Shown here one piece after another: positions 37,052 through 47,065 of a stretch of DNA of 64,000 nucleotides (within the stretch, counting starts at the first letter, position 1; every line of letters starts with the position of its first letter). Below the pieces are notes generated by a model. That model had not been told where the DNA came from, did no database searches, and worked only from the letters and a program-made list of their open reading frames with translations. The DNA is taken from the NCBI GenBank assembly GCA_963834825.1, contig CAWICZ010000011.1:1-64000 (forward strand), in the 5' to 3' direction. Source of the stretch: JACDAN01 sp963834825 (GTDB lineage Bacteria; Actinomycetota; Thermoleophilia; Gaiellales; Gaiellaceae). The translations under genes were made by a program, and so were the position numbers.

Positions 37052-38227
37052 TTGTTGTCTGTGGCCACACCCGAGCTCGTCCGTACGCGCTACCCACTCG
37101 CCGGTGCGGGTGCAGGTAACGGGATCCGCGCAACCTTCGACGCCGTGGAGGAAGCGGTCGAAGCGCTCGGTCGAGAGCCCGGCCTTGTCCTGATCTTCCC
37201 GACCGGCGTCCTCGATCCTCGGGAGACGGCAAAGCAGGCGCAGGAGGCCGCGGGCAACGCACGTGTTGCCGGGATGACCGGGACCGGCGCGATCACGCTC
37301 GGGGGTGCGATCGAGGCCGGCTGCTCGGCGGTCGCGTTCGACTCCGCGCTCCCGGTCGGAGTGGGCACGGGGACTTCCACCGACCCACGCGCCGCCGGCC
37401 GTGCCGCCGCCACCGAAGCCCTGTTCGGCGTCGACCACGAGGGAAGTCACGCCGCGCTCCTCTTGTTCGTCGACTCGGAGTCGGGCGACCAGGCTGAGAT
37501 CGTCGCCGGCGCATACGAGATCGCGGGTGGGCGCATCCCGCTCGCGGGAGGAGCCGCCGGTGGTGACGTCAGAGCCCAGTTCGCCGACGGTGCGCCACTG
37601 TCTGGGAGTGTGGTCGCTGTTGCCCTCGTGAGCCCGACGCCGATCGGTGTCGGTATCGGACACGGCTGTGTGCCGCGCGGCGCACCGTCGCTCGTCACGC
37701 GATCACGTGACAAGGTCGTGCTCCAACTCGACGGCCGTCCCGCCGAGGCTGTCTACCTCGAGAAGCTTGGAATGAGCGACGTGCCGTTGAGTGACGCCGA
37801 CTTCGAGGCGATCGCGATGGCGCATCCTCTTGCCCAGCCGGACCTCCGCGGTGATGTCCGTCCCCGATATGTGCGGGGTCGCGTGCCCGGAGGGGGTCTG
37901 ATCTGCGCGACGAGCATCGAGGCGAACGCGCCGGTGGATGTCTGCGAACAGAAGCCGGAGGCGACCGTTCGGAGCGCGTTGGCGGCCGTGGGCCAAGCCG
38001 TGGAGCAGCTTGCCGGCCCGGCGGAGGCCGTCCTGCTCTTCGACTGCGCGGCGCGGAGCGCACGGTTCGGCAATCCGCTCGCGTCGCGGGAGGTCGAGTC
38101 GATCATCGCCTCCTTCGGCGATCCGACGCCCGCGCTCGCCGGCGTCTATACCCGCGGAGAGATCGGGCGAGTCCGCGGTGCGAAAGGAGACCGGAACTTC
38201 AGCCTTGTCGTCGTTGCGCTCGGCTGA
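37052..38227 (+). CDS. FIST domain sensory protein
   Basis: The 391-residue protein has FIST_N (about 20-210: LVLIFPTGVLDPRETA, MTGTGAITLGGA, GGRIPLAGGAAGGDV) and FIST_C (about 220-365: GVGIGHGCVPRG, GGGLICATSIEAN, AVLLFDCAARSARFG) domains. FIST modules are thought to sense small ligands, possibly amino acids, and are usually found with signalling proteins. TTG 37052 or GTG 37061 may start it. Its end overlaps the following histidine kinase, so the pair probably work together. Confidence 0.82.
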   Translation: MLSVATPELVRTRYPLAGAGAGNGIRATFDAVEEAVEALGREPGLVLIFPTGVLDPRETAKQAQEAAGNARVAGMTGTGAITLGGAIEAGCSAVAFDSALPVGVGTGTSTDPRAAGRAAATEALFGVDHEGSHAALLLFVDSESGDQAEIVAGAYEIAGGRIPLAGGAAGGDVRAQFADGAPLSGSVVAVALVSPTPIGVGIGHGCVPRGAPSLVTRSRDKVVLQLDGRPAEAVYLEKLGMSDVPLSDADFEAIAMAHPLAQPDLRGDVRPRYVRGRVPGGGLICATSIEANAPVDVCEQKPEATVRSALAAVGQAVEQLAGPAEAVLLFDCAARSARFGNPLASREVESIIASFGDPTPALAGVYTRGEIGRVRGAKGDRNFSLVVVALG

Positions 38228-39851
38228 ACGCCTTGACCAGCGTGACGAGCTACTTCGGCGCTTTGTCGAAGCGGCGCGGCGCGCGCAGATCGTCACGATC
38301 GTCAACCTCGCCCGCACCGAAGTTGAGCTCGGCGAGCTTTTCACCGCAGAGGTTTGCGAGGCGCTCGAAGCCGAGATCGCGTTCGTCCTGGCGGCGCGCG
38401 ACGGTGGAGCCGCCACTCTCGTCGGCGCCCACGGGCTGACGCCCGACCAGCGTGCCGTCGTACTCGACGACGAGCGCCTAGCGCGCTTCCTCGCCTGTGA
38501 AGAGACGCAGCTGCACAAGACCGATCTGCTCGGGATTGGAGTCCGAGAGCTCGCTCTCGTGCCGTTCGCCGGTGAGGTCGACCGCGGCGTCGTCGGTGTC
38601 GCGCGCCTCTACGAGGAGCGCTTCGACGAGGGGGAAGTTGCCCTGCTCGAGGCAGTCGGAGAAAGTGTCAAGCACGCGCTGGAACGAATCCGTCTGGGCG
38701 AGGAGCGCGATGCCCTCTTCGCACTCGAGCGTGCGGCGCGGCAGGAAGCGGAAGCCACGGCGGACCGACTCATCCGCCTGCAACGTGTCACGGCTCGGCT
38801 GTATCGGGAGGCCGAGGAGCGCGGACAGGCTGCTCGGGTGCTCGGCTACGTCGCGGACGGGGTTTTCCTCGTCGACGCCGAGGGATTGGTTCAGCTCTGG
38901 AACCCGGCAGCGGAGGCGATCACAGGCGTTCCGGCCGAGGCGGTGCTCCACCGCCCGCTGGCGGAAGCGATTCCCGGCTTGGGCGCGCTTGCGCAGGCCG
39001 TCACGATCAAGAGCACCCTCGGCGGCTCAACCGGCCCAGCAACGACGCTTCCCGTCGAGATCGACGGTCGTGAGCTCTGGCTCTCCGTCGCCGGGGTCGC
39101 CTTCGCCGAAGGAACCGTCTACGCGTTCCGCGATCTCACCGAGGAGCACCGATTGGAGGAGCTCAAGGCCGATTTCATCGCCACCGTCTCCCACGAGCTG
39201 CGAACGCCGATCGCCGCCGTCCACGGCGCGGCGAAGACCCTCGAGCGGGAGGACGTCACCTTCACCGACGACTTGCGCCGCCGCATACTCAGCGTCATCT
39301 CGGACCAGTCCGAGCGGCTCGTGGGTCTTGTCGGCGACATCCTGCTCACGAGCCAGGTCGAGTCGGGCGAGCTCGTTCTCGCGAGCGAGCAGGTCGACGT
39401 CTCCGATGTCGCACGTGGGGTGATCGAGGCCGCACGCATGCATGCTCCAGAGGAGCTCTCGCTCGAGCTCATCGCCCCGGCCACGCTTGCTCCAGTGGTC
39501 ACGGACCGCGACAAGCTCCGGCAGGTGCTCGCGAACCTCGTGGCCAACGCTGTCAAGTATTCGCCCGACACCGCCCGAGTCGAGGTCAGGCTCGAGGAGC
39601 GCCAGGCTCACCTGCGCATCGCGGTTCGCGACGACGGCGTCGGCATCCCTCAGCCCGACCAACAGCGGATCTTCGAGAAGTTCTACCGTCTCTACCCGAG
39701 CATGACCCAGGGCGTCGGCGGTACCGGCCTCGGCCTCTACATCTGCCGCGAGCTGGTCCGACGCATGGGCGGCACGATCTGGGTTGAATCGAGCGAGGGC
39801 GTTGGGTCGACGTTCTTCGTCGAGCTGCCGCTCGCCTCTGCGGGACCCTGA
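38205..39851 (+). CDS. Sensor histidine kinase (GAF-PAS-HisKA-HATPase)
   Basis: About 548 residues with no membrane helix: a GAF domain (about 15-165), a coiled coil (RAARQEAEATADRLIRLQRV), a PAS domain (about 205-310: VADGVFLVDAEGLVQLWNPA), HisKA with SHELRTPIAAVHG (His at about 329) and HATPase_c (NLVANAVKYSP, DDGVGIP, GTGLGLYI). The start is uncertain: TTG 38205 lies inside the 3' end of the FIST gene, implying coupling. No response regulator is adjacent. Confidence 0.85.
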   Translation: MSSLRSAERLDQRDELLRRFVEAARRAQIVTIVNLARTEVELGELFTAEVCEALEAEIAFVLAARDGGAATLVGAHGLTPDQRAVVLDDERLARFLACEETQLHKTDLLGIGVRELALVPFAGEVDRGVVGVARLYEERFDEGEVALLEAVGESVKHALERIRLGEERDALFALERAARQEAEATADRLIRLQRVTARLYREAEERGQAARVLGYVADGVFLVDAEGLVQLWNPAAEAITGVPAEAVLHRPLAEAIPGLGALAQAVTIKSTLGGSTGPATTLPVEIDGRELWLSVAGVAFAEGTVYAFRDLTEEHRLEELKADFIATVSHELRTPIAAVHGAAKTLEREDVTFTDDLRRRILSVISDQSERLVGLVGDILLTSQVESGELVLASEQVDVSDVARGVIEAARMHAPEELSLELIAPATLAPVVTDRDKLRQVLANLVANAVKYSPDTARVEVRLEERQAHLRIAVRDDGVGIPQPDQQRIFEKFYRLYPSMTQGVGGTGLGLYICRELVRRMGGTIWVESSEGVGSTFFVELPLASAGP

Positions 39852-39865
39852 CCGACGCTAGTGGG

Positions 39866-41048
39866 TTATCGGCGCAGCGTTCGGAACGCGTGGAAGGACG
39901 GCTTCCGTTTGTCGCGCACCGAGACGACGCCCGACTGCCAGCCGGACAGCCGGTGCTCGTCGCGGATGAGGAACCAGACGAGCATCTCGATCCGACGCGT
40001 CTTGCGCGCGACGGCGAACGCCTGGTGCACGTATTTCGCCTGCGCTGCGTAGCGGACGCCGAACGCCCGGTCGGGCGGACTGGTCTGGTAGCCGTACTCC
40101 GTGATCCACAGCCGCTTCCTGCCGCCGTAGAGGCTGTCGAGCCGCTTGATCAGGACGCCGATGTTCCCGAGCTTGACCTCCTTCTTCGAGCGCGGCACGG
40201 TCGTCGGCTTCTCGAAGCGGTTGCTGTAGTACGGATGGTGCGCGTACGCGTCGAAGCGCTTCAGGCCGGCGCGGCGGAGCCAAGTCAGGAAAACCAGCGG
40301 GGAGGTCGACGGACGAGAGCTTCGCGGCGCATCGTTTCCGCGCGGGCCCGTGGCGCCGCAGGCGACCTTTTCGCCCCCGAGGCGGGTCGAGTGCACGCCC
40401 GACCAGATCGCCGAGCAGATCTTGGCGTAGTCGTAGGCGCTCTGGGGTCGCCACGTGCCGCCGACCCGTTTCCACTGCGGCTTCAGGAAGACCGGGTTGT
40501 TCGGCTCGTTCCAGGCCAGCCAGTGGCGGATTGCGGGCAGGGCCCGTGCGGGCTCGTTCTCGCCCTCCGTGACACGGTAGTTGCCGCTGTACCGCCTGGC
40601 CGCAGCATGGGCGAACAGGCGAAGGTCGGTCAGGCGCCGCGGTAGCCGGTTCTTGGCGGGGCCGGCCCAGCGCGGCGTCCCCAGGATCGTCGCGAGAACG
40701 CGAACCTTGTTCCGCGACGCCTGCGAGACGACGTTGTCGACCGCCGTCCAGTTGTACGCACGATCGGCCGGGATCGGCGGGCGAGGCAGGCCGCCGCCTC
40801 GCGACGGTGGCCCAGTTGATCGTGATGCGGACGATGCCCGCGCGCAAGGTCTTCAGCTGGCGGAAGGCCCAGTCGGTGCGACCGTAGACCTGTTCGTCGT
40901 CGTAGAAGCCGACGAGGATGCCCGAGCTCGAGCTCTGCTTCGCGGCGGCGCTTGCGCTGGGCGCGGAGTCGGCCGGCGCGCTCGTGGCGACTGCAACACC
41001 TGCTGCTGCGGTGAGTGAGGCGATAACGATGGCGGCTCGTTTCAGCAT
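39866..41048 (-). CDS. Secreted clan-A glycoside hydrolase (TIM barrel, GH5/GH39-like; frameshifted)
   Basis: An N-terminal signal peptide (MLKRAAIVIASLTAAAGVAV) is followed by a (beta/alpha)8 barrel with both catalytic Glu regions of clan GH-A: HWLAWNEPNNPVF (acid/base) and RLWITEYGYQT (nucleophile). The N-terminal frame (to NWATVARRRPA) and the main frame (PIPADRAYNWTAVDNVV onward) are joined by a one-base shift near 40785-40800. Substrate specificity cannot be read. The 15 bases between its end and the kinase gene are convergent. Confidence 0.75.
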
Positions 41049-41153
41049 GACCGGCCTTCGAGGGTACCCGCGGTTTCGCCGGGCGAATCCCACCCTTACG
41101 AACGTTTTACCGCTCGTTCGCTGAGCCTCGTGCCAGGGCTACGATCCTCGGTG

Positions 41154-41519
41154 ATGGCCGATCCCCTTCGTGCGGATCCGGACGAGGTCGACTTCGAGCG
41201 GAGCGTCGAGGACGCGGTCGCCTCGTTGCCCACGGAGCTGCGCGACTTCGTGTCGAACGTCGCGATCGTGATCGAGGACGAGCCGCCGCCGGGGATGCCG
41301 CTCCTGGGGCTCTACCAAGGATTCCCCCTGAACAGGCGTGGCAGTGCCTACGCCGGCGTGCCGCCCGACAAGATCACGATCTACCAAGGTCCGCTCGAGC
41401 GTCTGTACGGGGCCGATCCGGCGCGCCTCGAGAGAGAGATTCGCCGCGTCGTGTTGCACGAGCTCGCCCACCATTTCGGCATCAGCGACCAGCGGCTCGT
41501 CGAGCTCGACCGCTACTAG
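41154..41519 (+). CDS. Zincin-like metallopeptidase family protein (DUF1025 type)
   Basis: The 121-residue protein belongs to the small metallopeptidase family with the C-terminal motif HELAHHFGISDQRLVELDR (HExxHxxG...D). The N-terminal acidic helix FERSVEDAVASLPTELRDFV and IVIEDEPPPGMPLLGLYQG are typical. ATG 41154 is chosen over 41130. Cytoplasmic; activity unproven in the family. Confidence 0.85.
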   Translation: MADPLRADPDEVDFERSVEDAVASLPTELRDFVSNVAIVIEDEPPPGMPLLGLYQGFPLNRRGSAYAGVPPDKITIYQGPLERLYGADPARLEREIRRVVLHELAHHFGISDQRLVELDRY

Positions 41520-41652
41520 CTCCGCCTGATCCGGGCCAGTCTCGGGTCGCCGCGCTCCTGGCGCCTGGACAGGTTCGGGAGTATCGTCGTACGAAAGGCG
41601 AGAGAACGGAGGCCGCACGGCTGTCGCCGCCGCAGCACCGCTCCATCAGGAT

Positions 41653-43396
41653 TTGAGCGACGCGCGTGCGCCGCCGAGGCCGTTCGTGCTCTTGGCGATC
41701 GCCTTCGTCGGCTGTGCAGGAGCGGCGTATTCCTTTACCGCGGCACTCGAGAACCCGGCGGTGGGCGCCGAGCTCGGCGAGCCGCTCGTCATCGCGCTGC
41801 TCTCCAACTGGCTGACCGTCTCCTACGTGCTCTGCGGCGTCTACGCGTGGTGGCGGCGGCCGGACAGCCGCTTCGGCGCTCTGATGGTCGCGGCGGGGTT
41901 CGCGAACTTCATCTCGACGTTGTCGTGGACGACGAACGACCTGACGTTCACCTTCGGCCAGGCGTTCGATCTTCTGCCGCCGGTCCTCTTCCTGCACGTG
42001 TTCCTGGCGTTCCCTTCGGGACACCTGACCAGGCCCTCGGAGCGTGCCCTCGTCACGGGCGCGTATGTCGCGGCTGTGGTCTTGCAGGTGATCCGGATGG
42101 CGTTCGGCGGATTCGGTCCGAACAACCTCCTCGAGGTCGCCGCCAACCCGGACGCAGCGCTCCTCTGGCTTCGCATTGCGCTCCTGACGATGAGCGGCTT
42201 CTGCCTTGCCGGCGTGGCCGTCCTCCTGACACGCAGGAGAGGCAGAGGCCGGCCGGTGCGTCGCTCTCGCGTTTTCATCGTGGACGCGTTCGCGCTCGGG
42301 CTCGTGATGATCGCGTTGCTGTACGTGTCGGCTGCCTTCAATGGTCCTGCCGTGCAACAGATCAGGTGGGCCACATTCGCAACGCTCAGCCTCGCACCGC
42401 TCGTGTTCCTCGCCGGCCTCCTGAACGCACGCCTCGCGCGCTCGGCGGTGGGGGACTTGCTGCTGGAGCTCCCAACCGAGCCGGCGCCCGCCGATCTGCG
42501 CGACGCGCTCGCTCGCGCGCTGCGTGACCCCTCCCTGGAGGTCGCGTACTGGCTGCCCGATTTCGGCGTGTACGTCGATCGCGACGGCCGGCCGCTGGAG
42601 CTGCCCGACCTGCACGGGAGAGCGACGACGCTGATCGATCGCAACGGCGTCCACGTCGCTGCGCTCATTCACGATCCCGCGCTGGTGGACGAACCCGAGC
42701 TGCTCGACGGCGTGCAGGCGGTGGCCGGAATCGCCCTCGAGAACGGCAGGCTTCACGCCGAGCTGCGAGCCCGGCTCGAGGAGCTCAGAGGCTCCCGGGC
42801 TCGGATCGTCGAGGCGGCACAGCATGAGCGACAGCTGCTCGAGCGCAACCTCCACGACGGCGCGCAGCAACGGTTGATCGCCCTGTCGCTCGACCTGAGC
42901 CTGCTCGAGGCGCCGGGTCGACGGCGGCCCCGAGGTCAAGGCCGGGATCGATCAGGCTCGCCGCGAGATCGCGGCATCGCTCGCCGAGCTGCGCGAGATC
43001 TCCAGCGGCCTCCACCCGGCGGTCGTGAGCGGTCACGGGCTCGGAGTCGCGCTCGAGCAGGTCGCTGCGAGAGCGCCGGTGCCCGTGACGCTGACGGTGA
43101 ACGTCGAGGAACGGCTTGCGGAGCCCCTCGAGGTGGCTGCCTACTACGTGGTCTCGGAGAGCCTCGCGAACGTCGCCAAGCACGCCCAGGCGCGCTCGGC
43201 GCGCGTCGAAGTCCGGAAGGAGCAGAACGAGCTCGTGCTGGAGATCGTCGACGATGGCATCGGCGGCGCCGACAGCGAGCGCGGAACCGGGCTTCGCGGC
43301 CTCGCCGATCGAGTCGAGTCCCTGGACGGTCGTCTGCGTGTCTGGACGCCGCGCGGAGGCGGCACTCGGGTGCGCGCGGAGATCCCGTGCGCGTAG
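41653..43396 (+). CDS. Membrane sensor histidine kinase, NarL class (single-base frameshift)
   Basis: An N-terminal membrane domain of about 7-8 helices (residues 10-265) precedes a short GAF-like region, then HisKA_3 (QLLERNLHDGAQQRLIALSL) and HATPase_c (VVSESLANVAKHAQA, EIVDDGIGGADS, GLRGLADRVESL). The frame breaks near 42916: deleting one C joins LLEA to RVDGGPEVKAGIDQARRE. It runs to TAG 43396, overlapping the response-regulator gene by ten bases. TTG 41653 is the likely start. With the next gene it is a cognate two-component pair. Confidence 0.85.
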
Positions 43397-44031
43397 CGAT
43401 CGCCGAGGACAGTGTCCTCCTTCGCGAGGGCGTGTCGCGGCTACTCGACGAGGCCGGCTTCGAGGTCGTCGCGCAGTGCGAGAACGCGGATGACCTCCTG
43501 CTCAAGGTTCGCAGCTTCCCGCCGGACGTCGTCATCCTCGACATCCGCCTCCCGCCCACGCATACCGACGAGGGGCTTCGCGCCGCCCTCGAGATCCGCT
43601 CCAGCCAGCCGCAAGTGGGGGTGCTCGTGCTGTCGCAGTACGTCGAGGTCGGGCTCGCGCTGAAACTCGTTGCCGACTCGGCCGAGGGCGTCGGCTACCT
43701 GCTCAAGGACCGAGTCAGCGATGTCGGGGAATTCGTCGCAGCGGTCAAGCGGGTTGCCGATGGTGGGTCGGCGCTCGATCCGATCATCGTGTCGACGCTG
43801 CTCGCACGTGAGCGGCCCGACGATCCCATCGCCCAGCTGACGCCCCGCGAGCGCGAGGTGCTCGAGCTGATGGCCTCGGGGAGCTCGAACCAGGGGATCG
43901 CGGACAGGCTCGTGATCACGGTCCGGGCGGTCGAGAAGTACGTCTCGAGCATCTTCGGCAAGCTCGGTCTGCCGTCGACCGGCAGCGAGTCGCGCCGCGT
44001 GCTGGCGGTCTTGCTTTACCTGCGTTCCTAA
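43387..44031 (+). CDS. NarL/FixJ-family response regulator
   Basis: The 214-residue regulator has a receiver domain (VAIAEDSVLLREGV; phospho-acceptor Asp in VVILDIRLPP; Lys in YLLKDRV) and a C-terminal LuxR-type HTH (LTPREREVLELMASGSSNQG, then VRAVEKYVSSIF). GTG 43387 overlaps the kinase end, so they are coupled. Targets are unknown, but the downstream transporter genes 44125-48365 are candidates. Confidence 0.92.
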   Translation: MRVAIAEDSVLLREGVSRLLDEAGFEVVAQCENADDLLLKVRSFPPDVVILDIRLPPTHTDEGLRAALEIRSSQPQVGVLVLSQYVEVGLALKLVADSAEGVGYLLKDRVSDVGEFVAAVKRVADGGSALDPIIVSTLLARERPDDPIAQLTPREREVLELMASGSSNQGIADRLVITVRAVEKYVSSIFGKLGLPSTGSESRRVLAVLLYLRS

Positions 44032-44124
44032 GCGGACTCGTACGCGAAAGACACCAGAAACCCGCCCCCCAGGCGGCAAGTCTCCCGTCTTCTCGGGTCG
44101 AGCTGCCGGTGCCAGGCTCGACAC

Positions 44125-44832
44125 ATGAAGACTCGAATCATCCAGCCCGAGCCGGTGGCCGAGCCCGCGTCCGTCGGCCCTGCCGAGGCCAAGACGCCGG
44201 TCAGCGACGAGCGCGAGACCTGGCTCCGCCGAGGTTTCCTCGCCGCGGCGGTCGTCGGCTACGTCGTCCTCGGCCTGCTTCATCCCATCGAGATCAAGGT
44301 CGGCGACGCAACCACTCTCTATCTCTCGCTTCACCTCGTCCAACCGGTGCTCATCCTGCTGCTCGCCTGGGGCATCTGGCTCCTCGTCAAAGGCCTCCCG
44401 GGACGGGCTGCGCAGATCGCACGGATTGCCATCGTCCCCTATGCGATCGCGTACTCGATGCTCGACGCGATCGCCGGCGTCGCGCTCGGGAAGGTCGTCC
44501 GCGAGGCGAACGGCATGAGCGCGGCCGACGCCGCCGTCATCCAGCGAGTATTGGATGCCGGCCCGGACTACGTCGGCGGCACCATCTGGGTGGCTTCGGG
44601 CCTGACCTGGTTCGCCATGGCCTTCGCCGCCGCTCTCGCCGTCAAGCACATCGGCGGCCTCGGCCCGACACTGTTGATGGCGATCGGCGCCGCGATCTTC
44701 GCCGTGGGCCACCCCTTCCCGCCCGGCCCGATCGGCATCGCGCTCTTCGGTCTCGGCGTTGCGTGGCTCGAGCTCAGGCGCCAGTCGGCCCCGGCGGCTG
44801 AACTCAAACCCCGTCCCGTCCTGACCTCGTGA
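44125..44832 (+). CDS. Polytopic membrane protein upstream of an MMPL transporter
   Basis: The 235-residue protein has a charged N-terminal 30 residues and about six helices (FLAAAVVGYVVLGLLHPIEI, LVQPVLILLLAWGIWLLV, ARIAIVPYAIAYSMLDAIAG, GTIWVASGLTWFAMAFAAAL and others). No family is recognised. A region (REANGMSAADAAVIQRVLDA) between helices is soluble. MMPL follows 17 bases later, so they probably form one operon. Confidence 0.7.
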   Translation: MKTRIIQPEPVAEPASVGPAEAKTPVSDERETWLRRGFLAAAVVGYVVLGLLHPIEIKVGDATTLYLSLHLVQPVLILLLAWGIWLLVKGLPGRAAQIARIAIVPYAIAYSMLDAIAGVALGKVVREANGMSAADAAVIQRVLDAGPDYVGGTIWVASGLTWFAMAFAAALAVKHIGGLGPTLLMAIGAAIFAVGHPFPPGPIGIALFGLGVAWLELRRQSAPAAELKPRPVLTS

Positions 44833-44849
44833 ACAAGGAGGTAACGACC

Positions 44850-47057
44850 ATGACCACCAAGCACAACGTTGCGGCTCGAATGGCGCGCTGGAGCGCGCAT
44901 CACCGGAAGCTTGCGATCTTCGGCTGGCTGGCTGTGGTCATCGCCCTGTTCGCGATCAGCATCGTCTCGCCGACGAAGTCGATCGTCTTCGAGACGTCGG
45001 GTCCCGGCGAATCGGGACGGGCGGACACGATCCTCTACGAGGACTTCAAGCAACCGTCCGGCGAGAGCGTCCTGATCCAACACCCGACGCTCAGTGCGAC
45101 CTCGCCCGAGTTCAAGGCCGTCGTGCAGTCCGTCGTCAGCGGAGTCTCATCTCTCGACGAGGTCGCCAAAGTCGAGTCCCCGTTCGACGCGGACAACATC
45201 GGTTCGGTTTCGACGGACAAGCACTCCGCACTCGTGGGCATCGAGATCGCCGGACCGTCCGGCGATGCGGCCGACAAGGTCGACCCCATCGTCGCCCGCG
45301 TGGCGGAGGTCCAGAAGGCGAACCCCGGCTTCTACGTCGGCTCCTTCGGCGAAAGCACCGGAAAGGCGATCCAGGCGTCGTTCTTCGACGATCTGAAGAA
45401 GGCCGGCCTCTTCTCGGTTCCGCTGACCCTGGCGATCCTTCTGATCGCGTTCGGGGCGCTCGTCGCGGCCGGCATCCCGCTCCTGCTGGGGCTGACGGCG
45501 GTGCTCGGCACGTTTGGCCTCGTCGCGCTCATCAGCAAGGTGCTGCCGATGTCCGACGCCATCGGCGCGATCATCCTCCTGATCGGGCTCGCGGTCGGAG
45601 TCGACTACACGATGTTCTACTTGAAGCGGGAGCGCGAAGAGCGTGCCGCGGGTCGCTCTGAAGAGGCCGCGCTCGAGGCCGCCGCCGCGACGTCTGGCCG
45701 CTCTGTGCTCATCTCCGGCGTCACCGTCCTGGTCGCAATGGCGGGCATGCTGCTCACGTTCGACGCGGGCTTCGCTTCGTTCGGCATCGCCACGATGACG
45801 GTGGTTGCCGTCGCCATGCTCGGCTCACTGACGGTGCTGCCGGCGCTGCTCTCGAAACTTGGCGACAACGTCGACCGCTTCCGCGTGCCGTTCGTGCACC
45901 GGCTCAGGCGGGACGACGGAGGTGGCCGCGTTTGGGGGGCGATCATCGATCGCGTCCTCCGGCATCCCGCTCTGTCCGTTGCGCTGGCCGGTGGCCTGCT
46001 CGTGGCGCTCGCCGTGCCGGCCTACCAGCTCCGCACGGCAGAGCCGGGTATCGACACGTATCCGCAGAAGTTCCTCGGAACGTACAACCGGCTCAAGGTC
46101 GCCTTCCCCGGCACCGAGATCGGCTCGAACGTCGTGATCAAGGCCCCCGACGTCGAGTCGCCCGCCGTGCTCGAGGCGATCGGTCAACTCAAGTGGCGCG
46201 CGATCGACAGCGGCCTCATGAATGAGCCGATCGACGTCGACGTCAACGCGGCGAAGACCGTCGCGAACATCTCGATCCCGATCGAGGGCGACGGAATCGA
46301 CTCGACCTCGAATCAGGCTCTGGCGGTGTTGAGGGACGAGATCATCCCGCCGACGTTGGGCACCGTCGCCGAGGCCGAAGTCGCGGTCACGGGAACGACG
46401 GCGAAGGCGAAGGACTTCAGCGACAAGATGAAGACGGTCGCTCCGCTCGTGTTCGGGTTCGTGCTGCTGTTCGCATTCGGGCTCATGCTGGTGACGTTCC
46501 GGTCGATCGTGATCGCCGCGAAGACGATCTTCCTCAACCTGCTGTCGGTCGGAGCCGCCTACGGCATCCTCGTGCTCGTCTTCCAGCATGGCTGGGGCAA
46601 GCAGATCCTGGGCTTCGAGAACACCGGCGGGATCGACCCCTTCCTGCCGATTCTTCTCTTCGTGATCCTCTTCGGGCTGTCGATGGACTACCACGTCTTC
46701 GTCCTGAGCCGAGTTCGTGAGGCCTACCAGAGGGGGATGTCGACGGACGACGCCATTGCTTTCGGGATCAAGTCGACGGCCGGCGTCGTCACGAGCGCGG
46801 CGATCGTGATGGTGGGCGTCTTCGCGATCTTCGGGACCTTGCAGGCGATGATCTTCAAGCAGTTCGGCGTCGGGCTCGCCGCGGCGATTCTGATCGACGC
46901 GACGATCATCCGCGCGATCCTCCTGCCGGCGACGATGAAGCTGCTCGGCGATTGGAACTGGTACCTGCCCAAGTGGCTCGAGTGGATCCCGCACTTCGGG
47001 GAGGACGAGAAGCTGGAGCCCGTGCAGACCCCCGCTGTCGCCAGCCCGGGCTCGTAG
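44850..47057 (+). CDS. MMPL/RND-family transporter
   Basis: The 735-residue exporter has about 12 helices in two halves, each with a large extracytoplasmic domain, and the MMPL signatures GLAVGVDYTMFYLKREREER and FGLSMDYHVFVLSRVREAY. The paired Asp-Tyr residues serve proton coupling. Members move lipids or hydrophobic compounds across the membrane. ATG 44850 is chosen for its AAGGAGGT site nine bases upstream. No frameshift. Confidence 0.9.
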   Translation: MTTKHNVAARMARWSAHHRKLAIFGWLAVVIALFAISIVSPTKSIVFETSGPGESGRADTILYEDFKQPSGESVLIQHPTLSATSPEFKAVVQSVVSGVSSLDEVAKVESPFDADNIGSVSTDKHSALVGIEIAGPSGDAADKVDPIVARVAEVQKANPGFYVGSFGESTGKAIQASFFDDLKKAGLFSVPLTLAILLIAFGALVAAGIPLLLGLTAVLGTFGLVALISKVLPMSDAIGAIILLIGLAVGVDYTMFYLKREREERAAGRSEEAALEAAAATSGRSVLISGVTVLVAMAGMLLTFDAGFASFGIATMTVVAVAMLGSLTVLPALLSKLGDNVDRFRVPFVHRLRRDDGGGRVWGAIIDRVLRHPALSVALAGGLLVALAVPAYQLRTAEPGIDTYPQKFLGTYNRLKVAFPGTEIGSNVVIKAPDVESPAVLEAIGQLKWRAIDSGLMNEPIDVDVNAAKTVANISIPIEGDGIDSTSNQALAVLRDEIIPPTLGTVAEAEVAVTGTTAKAKDFSDKMKTVAPLVFGFVLLFAFGLMLVTFRSIVIAAKTIFLNLLSVGAAYGILVLVFQHGWGKQILGFENTGGIDPFLPILLFVILFGLSMDYHVFVLSRVREAYQRGMSTDDAIAFGIKSTAGVVTSAAIVMVGVFAIFGTLQAMIFKQFGVGLAAAILIDATIIRAILLPATMKLLGDWNWYLPKWLEWIPHFGEDEKLEPVQTPAVASPGS

Positions 47058-47065
47058 GAGCTGCG

